In this document: piece after piece, positions 16,936 to 25,084 of the stretch
How the letters are laid out: each line of letters opens with the position of its first letter
How positions within the stretch are numbered: the first letter of the stretch is position 1
Source: Paenibacillus agri
Lineage (GTDB): Bacteria; Bacillota; Bacilli; Paenibacillales; Paenibacillaceae
Assembly (NCBI RefSeq): GCF_013359945.1
Contig: NZ_JABWCS010000221.1
Coordinates: 434,001 to 498,000, forward strand
Length of the DNA stretch: 64,000 nucleotides
Direction of reading: 5' to 3'
Program-made: the position numbers and the translations under genes
The notes under the pieces: generated by a model
Told to the model about the DNA's origin: nothing
What the model saw: only the letters and a program-made list of their open reading frames with translations
Database searches by the model: none

Positions 16936-16962
16936 ACCCTCCAGTTACATGGAGGGTTATTA
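16936..16962 (+). terminator. Hairpin with terminator character upstream of the NMT1-type operon
   Basis: ACCCTCCA / TGGAGGGT with a 6-nt loop, followed by TATTATTTTC. No + strand gene lies directly upstream. It may end a short leader transcript or be a leftover terminator. The rest of this gap shows no known riboswitch. Confidence 0.45.
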
Positions 16963-17039
16963 TTTTCTCTATACCATTGTAAATACATCGGAATAGGATT
17001 TATTTACTTGAGAGAGCTATTGGAGAGGAATGATTCTAT

Positions 17040-18047
17040 ATGAAATCAAGTTTATTCACCATACTGGGTATTACCGCTTTGTCGGCCACGCTCTTGTCTG
17101 GATGTGCGAGTAGTGGAAAAGAGCAGGCACAAGGTACCAAACTGGAACCTACCAGCGTTATTCTGGACTGGACGCCCAATACGAATCATACAGGTTTATA
17201 TGTTGCTTTAGAGAAGGGCTATTACAAGGATGAAGGATTGGACGTACAAATTGTGCAGCCGTCAGAAGGAACGACTTCGACTTTGATCGCTGCTGGAAAA
17301 GGTGACTTTGGCGTCAGCTACCAGGAGGATGTAACTTATGCGCTAACCGGCAAGGAACCGCTGCCGATCAAGGCAGTCGCTACGATCATCCAGCATAATA
17401 CCTCAGGGTTTGCAGCACCGAAGAGCAAGAACATTCAAGGTGTGAAGGATTTTGAGGGAAAAGTATATGGCGGCTGGGGTTCCCCGTCGGAGGAAGCGAT
17501 TCTTCAAGCGGTTATGGAGAAGAATGGAGCCGACTTCAACAAGCTGAAGCTTGTGGATATCGGTAATGATGATTTCTTCGCGGCTACCCAGAAAAACGTT
17601 GATTTTGCCTGGATTTTTGAAGGCTGGACCGGCGTACAAGCCAAACTCAAAGGTGTTGAACTGAATTATATTCCGGCAAGAGAACTTGATCCGGCTTTGG
17701 ATTATTACACACCGATTCTGATCACTGGAACCAAAACGATCGCCGAGAATCCTGACAAGGTACGCAAGTTCTTAAAGGCAACCGAAGAGGGCTACCAATA
17801 TGCCATCGATCATCCAGAGGAAAGTGCGGAGCTTTTATTGAAGCATGCACCGGAGATCGATAAAACACTCGCTGTAGAAAGTCAGAAATTTTTGGCGACA
17901 CAATATATAGCTGACGCACCGGCTTGGGGGCAGATGAAGACTGAGGTATGGAGCAGTTATGCGAAATTTCTCAAGGATAAAGGGCTAATTCCAACCGATT
18001 TGAAACCGGAAGAAGCTTTTACTAATGAATTCCTCCCGAAAAAATAA
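17040..18047 (+). CDS. NMT1/THI5-like ABC transporter substrate-binding lipoprotein
   Basis: A 335-residue secreted binding protein. The signal peptide ends in the lipobox LLSGCASS (Cys about 22). The mature part has the NMT1/ThiY pattern: [26 protein letters not shown], then the phosphate-loop-like [12 protein letters not shown], and AWIFEGW. Family members bind pyrimidine precursors of thiamine (ThiY), sulfonates or nitrate. It heads a set with a second NMT1-like protein, a kinase and, after a 620-bp repeat insertion, a permease and ATPase. No TPP riboswitch is visible in its leader, so a thiamine role is only one option. Confidence 0.85.
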   Translation: MKSSLFTILGITALSATLLSGCASSGKEQAQGTKLEPTSVILDWTPNTNHTGLYVALEKGYYKDEGLDVQIVQPSEGTTSTLIAAGKGDFGVSYQEDVTYALTGKEPLPIKAVATIIQHNTSGFAAPKSKNIQGVKDFEGKVYGGWGSPSEEAILQAVMEKNGADFNKLKLVDIGNDDFFAATQKNVDFAWIFEGWTGVQAKLKGVELNYIPARELDPALDYYTPILITGTKTIAENPDKVRKFLKATEEGYQYAIDHPEESAELLLKHAPEIDKTLAVESQKFLATQYIADAPAWGQMKTEVWSSYAKFLKDKGLIPTDLKPEEAFTNEFLPKK

Positions 18048-18066
18048 CGAAAAGGATGTTGACTCC

Positions 18067-18990
18067 ATGAAACACTTAAAGGTTATGCTTGAATATTTCT
18101 ACCCTTGGACTAATTCAGCTGGGTTCTACTATGCGCGTGAGCAAGGTTGGTATAAAGATGCCGGACTCGATGTGGAGTTTACGGTTTACGATCCGCAGCG
18201 GGGTGACACCTTAGCCTATCTGGCTAGAGGAGAAGCGGATTTTGGTATTTTCCCTAGTAATCGGCTATTGGTACAAAGGGAGAGACAGCCAGTCGTTGTG
18301 GGCGTAGCAGCCATTAACCATAGGGGAATGGAAACCGTGCAAACAGTGCGAAGTACCGGAATTCGTCGCCCGGCAGATCTCAGCGGTAAACGGGTGGCTT
18401 TGAATCCGACGCCGCGGGGAATGGCCATGATTCGGCAACTGGTTAGCGCGGATGGCGGAGACCCGGATAGCATTATCGTTGTAGATAGTGGTTCAAGAGA
18501 GTTAACCCCTGATGATATTGCCGCCGGTGAGGCGGATGCAACCTTCGGAAGCTACTGGGCCTGGGAGATTCTTATGGACACCGCAGTTCCGGAAGAAGAG
18601 CGAATCGTATGGCCTGTGGATGAGATCGGTGCGCCGCCTTATCACAGTTATCTTCTAGGGACACAGGTGGAAAAGACTATTCAAGATCCTGAGACCGTCC
18701 GCGCTTTTTTGGCGGCTACGGAGAGAGGTTACCAGGCCTTGGTTGCTGATCCGCTGCTGGCCGCGCCAATCTATGAACGGATTATTCCATTTTTCCCTGC
18801 CCAGCTTGTGGAGCGTTCATTGCCGCTGATTGCCAGCACCTGGCTGCATAACGGCATCTGGGGCGTACAACGGACGGAATTGATCGAACCTTATTCCGAG
18901 TGGCTTGCTGACCATGGCATTTTGCAGGATCGGAATGGCTGGAAGACGGCTTACAGCAATGATTTCCTGTCTAAGGAGAATGAACGATGA
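18067..18990 (+). CDS. NMT1/THI5-like protein lacking a signal peptide
   Basis: A 307-residue homologue of the preceding binding protein, with YFYPWTNSAGFYYAREQGWYKDAGLD and GEADFGIFPSNRLL. The frame opens at 18025 inside the previous gene, but AAAAGGA at 18050-18056 supports the ATG at 18067, which gives MKHLKVMLEYFYPW with no hydrophobic leader and no lipobox. It should therefore stay in the cytosol. Known signal-less relatives include eukaryotic THI5 and bacterial Thi5-like HMP-phosphate synthases; it could instead be a sensor or substrate carrier. The conserved His/Cys pattern of THI5 is not evident, so an enzyme role is unproven. Confidence 0.75.
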   Translation: MKHLKVMLEYFYPWTNSAGFYYAREQGWYKDAGLDVEFTVYDPQRGDTLAYLARGEADFGIFPSNRLLVQRERQPVVVGVAAINHRGMETVQTVRSTGIRRPADLSGKRVALNPTPRGMAMIRQLVSADGGDPDSIIVVDSGSRELTPDDIAAGEADATFGSYWAWEILMDTAVPEEERIVWPVDEIGAPPYHSYLLGTQVEKTIQDPETVRAFLAATERGYQALVADPLLAAPIYERIIPFFPAQLVERSLPLIASTWLHNGIWGVQRTELIEPYSEWLADHGILQDRNGWKTAYSNDFLSKENER

Positions 18991-20147
18991 GCCGGGAAGG
19001 AAGCGGTCCGGATCTACTGTCACATGGCATGGGAACAACCCTTGTCCGGCCGGATTGGGCACCGATTACCCTTGAGGAAGTCAATCAACTGTTTAGCTAT
19101 TATCCTGATTTAGAGGAAGCTTCGGCGCTGACTTGGCATAGCCCAAGGCCATTCTCCAGTGCGACGATTGTGACCACCGCTACGGAGCGCCTGTTTGTTA
19201 AAAGGCATCATCATACGGTACGTGATGTAACGGGACTTCTGGAGGAGCATCGTTTTATCCGCCATTTGCGAACCCAAGGAATTCCGGTGAGCAATATCGT
19301 CGCAGGGAGAGATGACTTGACGGCCTTTGCGCTCGAAGAATGGACGTATGAGGTGCATCGCTTGGCAAAAGGGGAAGATTTGTACCGGGACGCGGTCTCA
19401 TGGAGTCCTTTTCTGACAGAGGGTCACGCCTATGCAGCAGGTGAAGCGCTGGCCCGACTGCATGATGCGGCGGAGGGCTTTGAAGCTCCGGCAAGACCTG
19501 TCCGTGCCCTGGTCTCGAGCTTCTCGATTTTTGGTTCAGCCGACCCGCGCCAGGAAATGGCGGCTTATATTGCACCACGCGTAGCCTTGGGCAAGTATCT
19601 TGAGAACAGATCCTGGGAGCAGGATTTGGAAACGGTCTTCATGCCTTTTTACGCCAAGCTAGCGCCTCTACTCGACGTGCTGAATCCGCTCTGGACACAT
19701 AATGACTGGCATGCCTCCAATCTACTGTGGAGTGACAGTGATGAACAGTCGGGTGTCGAGTCGATTCTGGATTTTGGCCTCGCAGACCGTACGAATGCTA
19801 TCTATGATCTGGCTACGGCAATTGAGCGCAATACGATAGAATGGTTGGCTTTAGATGATCAAGAAAAGGATGATATTGTACATTACGCCCAACTTGAGGC
19901 CTTGCTGTCAGGATATGAGTCGATTCGGCCTTTGAGCAGTAAGGAGACCGCTGCACTTGTGGCGATCCTTCCGCTGGTACACGCGGAATTTGCACTGAGC
20001 GAGATGGATTACTTTATGGGAATTGTGAAGTCCAAGTCCAACACAGATCTGGCCTACGACAGCTTCTGGCTTGGTCATGCAAAGTGGTTTCAAGGACAGC
20101 AGGGCCAAGATTTACTGGCCTATCTGGAACAGAGGGCTACCGAGTGA
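18987..20147 (+). CDS. APH/choline-kinase-fold phosphotransferase
   Basis: A 386-residue cytosolic kinase. The catalytic loop is LWTHNDWHASNLLW (His-Asn-Asp-x4-Asn) and the metal-binding Asp is in SILDFGLADRTNAIYD. The N-lobe has TATERLFVKRHHH with the ATP-binding Lys. Its ATG overlaps the stop of the NMT1-like gene (ATGA), so it is co-translated with it. A kinase in this operon would suit phosphorylation of an imported alcohol such as a vitamin precursor, but that is inference. About 50 residues longer than typical APH proteins, with a tail rich in Gln. Confidence 0.85.
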   Translation: MSREGSGPDLLSHGMGTTLVRPDWAPITLEEVNQLFSYYPDLEEASALTWHSPRPFSSATIVTTATERLFVKRHHHTVRDVTGLLEEHRFIRHLRTQGIPVSNIVAGRDDLTAFALEEWTYEVHRLAKGEDLYRDAVSWSPFLTEGHAYAAGEALARLHDAAEGFEAPARPVRALVSSFSIFGSADPRQEMAAYIAPRVALGKYLENRSWEQDLETVFMPFYAKLAPLLDVLNPLWTHNDWHASNLLWSDSDEQSGVESILDFGLADRTNAIYDLATAIERNTIEWLALDDQEKDDIVHYAQLEALLSGYESIRPLSSKETAALVAILPLVHAEFALSEMDYFMGIVKSKSNTDLAYDSFWLGHAKWFQGQQGQDLLAYLEQRATE

Positions 20148-20191
20148 CTGGGCGGTACTATAGTACTATATATAGAAGTATAGAAGTATAA

Positions 20192-20377
20192 TTAGTGGCA
20201 TTTTTGTACCTTAAATTCTCTGCAACTAGGGGTTCGTGGAGATTAAGTGCAAAATTGTACCTTAAATCTTCCAGAATATCCGTACAGCGTGCTTTTTCGA
20301 AAATTAAGATACAAAAATGCTCTTATTTCCTTCATTTACCTATATTAAAGAAATATAAGGTACAAAAATGCTGTTAG
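20192..20377 (+). repeat. Array 2: four-unit F-F-R-R intergenic repeat, family 1
   Basis: Same design as array 1. Forward units at 20192-20217 and 20243-20267, reverse units at 20302-20327 and 20351-20377; unit starts are about 51, 59 and 49 nt apart. The unit reads GGCATTTTTGTACCTTAAAT or its complement. The spacers also resemble array 1: GCAACTAGG before unit 2 here matches GCAACGAAGG there. It follows the kinase gene directly. Confidence 0.85.
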
Positions 20378-20403
20378 TTGAGAAGGAGGCCCTTTTTCTC
20401 ACT

Positions 20404-20617
20404 TCAAGACGACTGGTGAAGGGGAATATACCGCTTCTAGTGACATCGCTTCGCTAGTTTGAACAGCCTTGAATTATAGGTCTTGCTGTCGATAGTCTAT
20501 ATTCCAGTGAAAGCATTCCTATGGAAAGCCTTCAGGCGAGCGCTTTGCGGCTACAAAGCTCAAACGTCCCGTTCGCTCATCTTCGCTTTTTGTTAATTTC
20601 TTTTGTCGGCTTATATA
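20404..20617 (-). repeat. MITE-like element, copy A (inverted orientation)
   Basis: Read on the minus strand it begins TATAAGCCGACAAAAG then AAATTAAC, nearly the start of copy B (TATAAGACGAATAAAAG then AAATTAAC). It continues with GCAAAGCGCTCGCCTGAAG, like copy D. The far end is a weaker match, AAGACGACTGG. There is no coding capacity. With array 2 it fills the gap between the kinase and permease genes of one transporter locus. Confidence 0.6.
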
Positions 20618-20707
20618 GTTAAAGTTTAACATTGACAGAATGTTATGTGGTTGTTAATTTATAATATACACATAGGAATTATATGAATTTAAAAAATAGC
20701 GATAAAG

Positions 20708-20739
20708 GACCATATTGCCCATGATCCCGGGATATGGTC
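20708..20739 (+). promoter_or_regulatory. Leader hairpin before the permease gene
   Basis: GACCATAT / ATATGGTC flank a loop that itself contains CCC and GGG. The T run behind it is weak. It lies 29 nt before the permease start and may be an attenuator or a processed leader structure. Confidence 0.4.
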
Positions 20740-20767
20740 TCTTTACTAATCGCGGGAGATAACTACC

Positions 20768-21520
20768 ATGGACAAACTTAAAAAGATAGACGAACGGATC
20801 TATCCGATTGCTACTCTGCTCATTGCCATTATTGTGTGGCAGCTAATCGTGACATTAAATCACGTACCACTTTATATTCTACCCTCGCCTCTGGCTACGG
20901 TCAGTGCCTTGATCAGCGACTTTGGCACCATTGCGGGTCATGTCGGAACAACGCTGTATGAATCTGTGCTCGGATTTGCATTATCGATCGCATTAGCTTT
21001 CGTTCTCGGGATATTGATGGACAGTTTTGTCGTTATCAAGAAATCGCTGTATCCCATCCTGATCGTCTCACAGACCATTCCGACCATTGCGCTAACACCG
21101 TTGTTAATCGTCTGGTTCGGTTTTGGCATACTGCCGAAAATCCTCATTATTGTGATGGTCTGCTTTTTCCCCATTTGTATTAGTCTGGTGGACGGGTTTG
21201 AGAAGGTGGACAAAGATTATTTGAACCTTTTCCATTCCTACAAGGCATCCAAACTGCAAACCTTCATCCATTTGAAGTTGCCGTATGCGATGGTGAATTT
21301 TTTCTCCGGACTCAAAATTGCGGCAACGTATATGATTATGGCGGCGATTATCGGGGAATGGCAAGGCGGGACGAAGGGGATCGGGGTGTATATGGTTCGC
21401 ACCAAGAATGCTTATGCGCTTGATAAAGTGTTTGCCTCGATTTTGGTTATCGTGATCATCAGTGTGGGCTTTATTTACCTTATCAATTATATATCTAAAA
21501 AAACGACGCATTGGAAATAG
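20768..21520 (+). CDS. ABC transporter permease, SsuC/ThiX-like
   Basis: A 250-residue inner-membrane permease with about six helices, starting at PIATLLIAIIVWQLIVTL. The EAA-type loop is KVDKDYLNLFHSYKASKLQTFIHLKLPYA. The family transports sulfonates, nitrate or pyrimidine precursors with NMT1-type binding proteins, so it fits the proteins at 17040 and 18067 upstream despite the repeat-filled gap. GCGGGAGAT precedes the ATG. The ATPase gene follows after 11 nt. Confidence 0.88.
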   Translation: MDKLKKIDERIYPIATLLIAIIVWQLIVTLNHVPLYILPSPLATVSALISDFGTIAGHVGTTLYESVLGFALSIALAFVLGILMDSFVVIKKSLYPILIVSQTIPTIALTPLLIVWFGFGILPKILIIVMVCFFPICISLVDGFEKVDKDYLNLFHSYKASKLQTFIHLKLPYAMVNFFSGLKIAATYMIMAAIIGEWQGGTKGIGVYMVRTKNAYALDKVFASILVIVIISVGFIYLINYISKKTTHWK

Positions 21521-21531
21521 TGGAGGTTACG

Positions 21532-22293
21532 ATGCAAAATAAAGCACTATTGGAGAAGACTGTCCCTAATTCCGGCGAGAACAATACCTTAATTACACTT
21601 GATGGTATCAGCAAATCATATGATTCTGCGGAGATATTGAAAGATGTCTCTCTGCATATCCGCAAGGGTGAATTCGTATCCATCCTGGGACCGAGCGGTT
21701 CCGGAAAAAGCACCTTGTTTAACATCATTACCGGCCTATTGCCGGCAGATAGAGGAACGCTGGACGTTCATGGAGAGATCGGCTATATGCAGCAGAAGGA
21801 CCTGCTTTTGCCGTGGAAGACGGTTCTGGACAATATTGTTTTGCCGCTGGATCTGAAAGGCTCTAATAAGGAAGCTTCACGTTCAAAGGCGGTATCATTA
21901 ATGGACCGGATCGGGTTAAAAGGCTATGAGCATCGCTATCCGAGTGAGCTGTCCGGGGGAATGAAGCAGCGCGCGAGCTTTCTTCGCACTTTTCTGGCCT
22001 CTGGAGAGATTATGCTGCTAGACGAGCCCTTTGGTGCTCTGGATTCCATTACGAAAGGCAGTATGCAGGCTTGGCTGCTGGAAGTTCAGGAAGCTTTTAA
22101 TGTTACCATCCTGTTCATTACCCATGACATAGAAGAAGCGATCTTTCTGTCAGACCGGATCTACGTGCTGTCTTCGAGACCAGGAGTAGTGAAAGAAAAA
22201 CTCACTGTTAGTTTTAACCAGCAGAATAAGAGAGATCGGCTCATTAATCCTGAGCTATTAGTATTGAAGGAAACCATTAAAGGTCTTTTGTAA
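21532..22293 (+). CDS. ABC transporter ATP-binding protein, SsuB/ThiZ-like
   Basis: A 253-residue ATPase. Walker A is LGPSGSGKSTLFNII, the Q-loop MQQKDLLLPWKT, the signature LSGGMKQRASFLRTFL, Walker B IMLLDEPFGALDS and the H-loop ITHDIEEAI. The order and the short length are those of SsuB/TauB/ThiZ importers. TGGAGG at 21521-21526 sets the ATG at 21532, although the frame extends to 21511. It drives import with the permease just upstream. Confidence 0.92.
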   Translation: MQNKALLEKTVPNSGENNTLITLDGISKSYDSAEILKDVSLHIRKGEFVSILGPSGSGKSTLFNIITGLLPADRGTLDVHGEIGYMQQKDLLLPWKTVLDNIVLPLDLKGSNKEASRSKAVSLMDRIGLKGYEHRYPSELSGGMKQRASFLRTFLASGEIMLLDEPFGALDSITKGSMQAWLLEVQEAFNVTILFITHDIEEAIFLSDRIYVLSSRPGVVKEKLTVSFNQQNKRDRLINPELLVLKETIKGLL

Positions 22294-22321
22294 GAGTAAG
22301 CTCTGAAAAGGGGGAGACGAA

Positions 22322-23170
22322 TTGGAATGGTACACCATTGGAGAAGTGGCAAAGACATGCAATGTTCCGATTCGGACACTTCGTTATTATGACGATATCG
22401 GCTTGCTGACACCCGACCGCATCGCTCCTGAAAGTAACTATCGGTATTATTCGGTGGAAAGCATACGGAAGATTCCGCTGATTAAATATTACAAGCAACT
22501 GGGCTTTAAGCTCGATGATATTCGTCAGATGCTGGAGCGCTCTAACTTTGAAGTGCTGGAAGATTATATGGCTAAAGAACTGCTGATGGTTGAGAGGCAG
22601 ATGGCGGAGCTGCAGAAGAAGCATTTTGCGATTAAGGAATGGCAGCGTCTGCTGAAGCAAGGGGAGACGCTGCTGGCGACACCGCGGAAGGATAAGGATA
22701 TCGAGATTGCGCCTTTCCCACAGTATCGTACGTTGAAGTTCCATTATGAGATTTCAGACCCTCAAGCCGCCAATATTGAAGTGCTTTATAGCAACGTGCT
22801 TGTCGGGCTCTGCAACCAGCATAATGTATTCGCGTATGGGCCGTTTATGCTGTTCTTCGAAGATTTTGATCAGCGTATCAATCATACCTTCACATCCGTA
22901 GATTGCTACACAGCGGTGATTGAGGATGAAGCCAATGCGGCGTTGACGACAGGGGTGGGAGGATTTCAGGCCATAAGTGTAGTTCACAAAGGCGATTACA
23001 GCACCCTCTCTGATACGTACCGGAAAGTGCAGCATTGGGCACAAGAGCAGGACATTCCGCTTCAAGGGGCTTCCTACGAAAGATACATCATTGATCCATG
23101 GAGTACCGCGGTCAGCGATAACTATGTAACTGAACTGATTTTGCCTATTGGAGGAACAGATTATGTCTAA
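22322..23170 (+). CDS. MerR-family regulator with GyrI-like effector domain
   Basis: A 282-residue regulator. The N-terminal winged HTH reads TIGEVAKTCNVPIRTLRYYDDIGLL, then a coiled-coil dimerisation helix rich in Glu, Lys and Gln. The C-terminal half has the GyrI/BmrR ligand-binding pattern (SDTYRKVQHWAQEQ, YERYIIDPWSTAVSDNYVTELILPI). The TTG start has GGGGGAGA just before it. It lies in the transporter operon, 28 nt after the ATPase gene, and may sense the imported compound or a drug-like mimic. Confidence 0.9.
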   Translation: MEWYTIGEVAKTCNVPIRTLRYYDDIGLLTPDRIAPESNYRYYSVESIRKIPLIKYYKQLGFKLDDIRQMLERSNFEVLEDYMAKELLMVERQMAELQKKHFAIKEWQRLLKQGETLLATPRKDKDIEIAPFPQYRTLKFHYEISDPQAANIEVLYSNVLVGLCNQHNVFAYGPFMLFFEDFDQRINHTFTSVDCYTAVIEDEANAALTTGVGGFQAISVVHKGDYSTLSDTYRKVQHWAQEQDIPLQGASYERYIIDPWSTAVSDNYVTELILPIGGTDYV

Positions 23171-23996
23171 TTTAATTCATTCATCGGAGGCTGTATTGCG
23201 GCTGAATGATCCTAACACGGTATTTGCGGACGTTCGTTTTGTATTGGGTGAGCCATCAGCGGGTTACGCGGCCTATTTGCAGGGACATATTCCCGGCGCT
23301 GTATTTTTTGATCTGAATACCGATCTCTCGGGTCCAAAAGAGATTCATGGAGGCGGTCACCCGTTGCCCGATCCTGTTGTGTTCGCGGAGAAGCTGGGAC
23401 AAGCCGGGATTGATGAGGGGAAAGAAGTGATTGTGTATGACGATCAGGGAGGCAGTATTGCGTCACGGCTGTGGTGGATGCTAAAGCATGCCGGCCATGA
23501 GAAGGTGAAACTGCTATCTGACGGTTTTTCTAGCTGGAGCCAAGCAGGTTATCCGATAACGAATGAGCCGTCACATCCTGTCGGTACCAAGTTTTCACCC
23601 CAGATTAACGACAGCCTACAGGCGACGATTACTGAGGTTAAAGCTGGTATCGGTCAGGAACAAAGAGTATTAATTGATTCACGGATACATGATCGCTATA
23701 CCGGTGAGGATACATCGAAATATCAGAAGGCAGGTCATATTCCTGGTGCCATTAATCATTACTGGGAAGAAGGATCTCCGAGCGGGGTGTTCCTTGATGG
23801 CATACATCAACGTGAACGCTTTAAGGATATCTCGGTTGACCGGGAAATTATCGTGTACTGTGGCGCAGGAGTCACGGCTTGTCCCAACGTGCTGGCTTTA
23901 ACGGAAGCAGGGTACAACAATGTGAGGCTGTATGTAGGAAGCTGGAGTGATTGGGTTAGCTATGAGGAGAACCCGATTGCGACGGGGGAAGAATAA
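23163..23996 (+). CDS. Two-domain sulfurtransferase (rhodanese/mercaptopyruvate type)
   Basis: A 277-residue tandem rhodanese. The N-domain holds GHIPGAVFFDLNTDLSG and the C-domain GHIPGAINHYWEE. The active-site loop is YCGAGVTACPNVLAL, with catalytic Cys about 238; the CG[SA]GVTA form is that of SseA-like 3-mercaptopyruvate or thiosulfate sulfurtransferases. GGAGG at 23150 sets the ATG at 23163, overlapping the end of the MerR gene by 8 nt. A sulfur-transfer enzyme in this operon supports a substrate containing sulfur. Pieces of its 3' end recur at 26070 and 29088. Confidence 0.9.
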   Translation: MSNLIHSSEAVLRLNDPNTVFADVRFVLGEPSAGYAAYLQGHIPGAVFFDLNTDLSGPKEIHGGGHPLPDPVVFAEKLGQAGIDEGKEVIVYDDQGGSIASRLWWMLKHAGHEKVKLLSDGFSSWSQAGYPITNEPSHPVGTKFSPQINDSLQATITEVKAGIGQEQRVLIDSRIHDRYTGEDTSKYQKAGHIPGAINHYWEEGSPSGVFLDGIHQRERFKDISVDREIIVYCGAGVTACPNVLALTEAGYNNVRLYVGSWSDWVSYEENPIATGEE

Positions 23997-24031
23997 ATGT
24001 GTAAAGATGCATAGCAGTATGTAAAGTTTGA

Positions 24032-24074
24032 ATACATCGCCAAGCGGTTTGTATACCTTGGTGGTGTATTTTTA
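24032..24074 (+). terminator. Rho-independent terminator of the rhodanese operon
   Basis: ATACATCGCCAAG pairs with CTTGGTGGTGTAT (11 of 13), followed by TTTTT. Related copies occur at 26160, 27291 and 29164. Confidence 0.75.
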
Positions 24075-24238
24075 GTGTCAACAAAGAGATCAATTGAATC
24101 AAAAAATTATAGTTGGCGCAAACGGGTTTGTGCGACGGAAAACCGGACTCTTCTTTTCACAAAAGGGTTCGGTTTTTTGCTACAATGTACCAAATAGTAG
24201 AAATGAAGATGTTAGAAAACGATTAGAAGGAGATGAAT

Positions 24239-24742
24239 ATGAATAAAAAAAATAGTGAATTTATTATTTGGGCTACTGAAAACCGTTGGGATATAACAGA
24301 AAAGTCCGGGTCTCAATTAAATTTGGATAGTAGCATTATATCAAGATATAAAGAAATCCCAAATGAATATTTAGATTTTTTAAGTATGGTTGAAAAGTGT
24401 ATTACACCAGATGAGAAGACTTGGTTTATTTGTGAGGATGAGTTCAATAATAGCTCAGCTATTGAATTTAAATGGAATGAATATGAATCGCTTAGCTTAG
24501 AAGCAGCAATGGATGATTACATTTGGAAATCCGAAATAACTTCCTGGTGGGATAATTACTTGCCAATTGTGATGTCAGTTGATGGTGGATATTCCTTCTA
24601 TGCAATTGATTTAACAAATGATAAAGGGGTTATTGTGCGTGGATGTGAGCCCGAATTTGAAGAAATTGAAAAAGTAGCCAATACGCTTGAACAATTTTTT
24701 GATCTAATAATGTCAAATTCAGTAGAGTTCAGTGTAACATAA
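24239..24742 (+). CDS. SMI1/KNR4 (SUKH) family immunity-type protein
   Basis: A 167-residue acidic cytosolic protein. The SUKH pattern is visible as IISRYKEIPNEYLDFLSMVEKC near the N-terminus, SWWDNYLPIVMSVDGGYSFYAID in the middle and an amphipathic C-terminal helix. SUKH proteins neutralise polymorphic toxins in contact-dependent systems. Two ATGs are possible; 24239 is better placed from AGAAGGAG. It is much more AT-rich than the rhodanese gene, consistent with transfer. No toxin gene is adjacent, so it looks like an orphan immunity gene. Confidence 0.8.
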   Translation: MNKKNSEFIIWATENRWDITEKSGSQLNLDSSIISRYKEIPNEYLDFLSMVEKCITPDEKTWFICEDEFNNSSAIEFKWNEYESLSLEAAMDDYIWKSEITSWWDNYLPIVMSVDGGYSFYAIDLTNDKGVIVRGCEPEFEEIEKVANTLEQFFDLIMSNSVEFSVT

Positions 24743-24800
24743 ATAGCGGTAAAGCGTAGGGTAGAACTAATGGTGAGTTTAAATATAAATAGTAAATCGC

Positions 24801-24845
24801 AAAAATACGACCGGAGCGCAGTACACTAAATCGGTCGTATTTTTG
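24801..24845 (+). terminator. Rho-independent terminator
   Basis: AAAAATACGACCG / CGGTCGTATTTTT, a perfect 13-bp stem. A second, weaker hairpin (AGCCTTTGGGAT / ATCCAAGGGCT) follows at 24926-24958. The rest of the 340-bp gap to 25085 is AT-rich without recognisable features. Confidence 0.85.
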
Positions 24846-25084
24846 TTAACAATCATTCAGTTAATGGGCATCATAGTTGAGATGAGAGAATAGGGATGCC
24901 AGGCGGCCCGGAATTTTCATCAAAAAAAGCCTTTGGGATCATATCCAAGGGCTGTTTGTATGCCTATTTTTTTCAAGACCTTATTCAACATCATAACAAT
25001 TCATAAAGAAAAAGTCTATATTTTTTAATGGATATTATTTACTATTGGGTAGCCGGCAAAACTTTAAAATGGAGTGTTCATTAA

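Noticed and set aside
16840-17039. TPP riboswitch before the NMT1-type operon
   Set aside because: No CTGAGA or related conserved segments are present.
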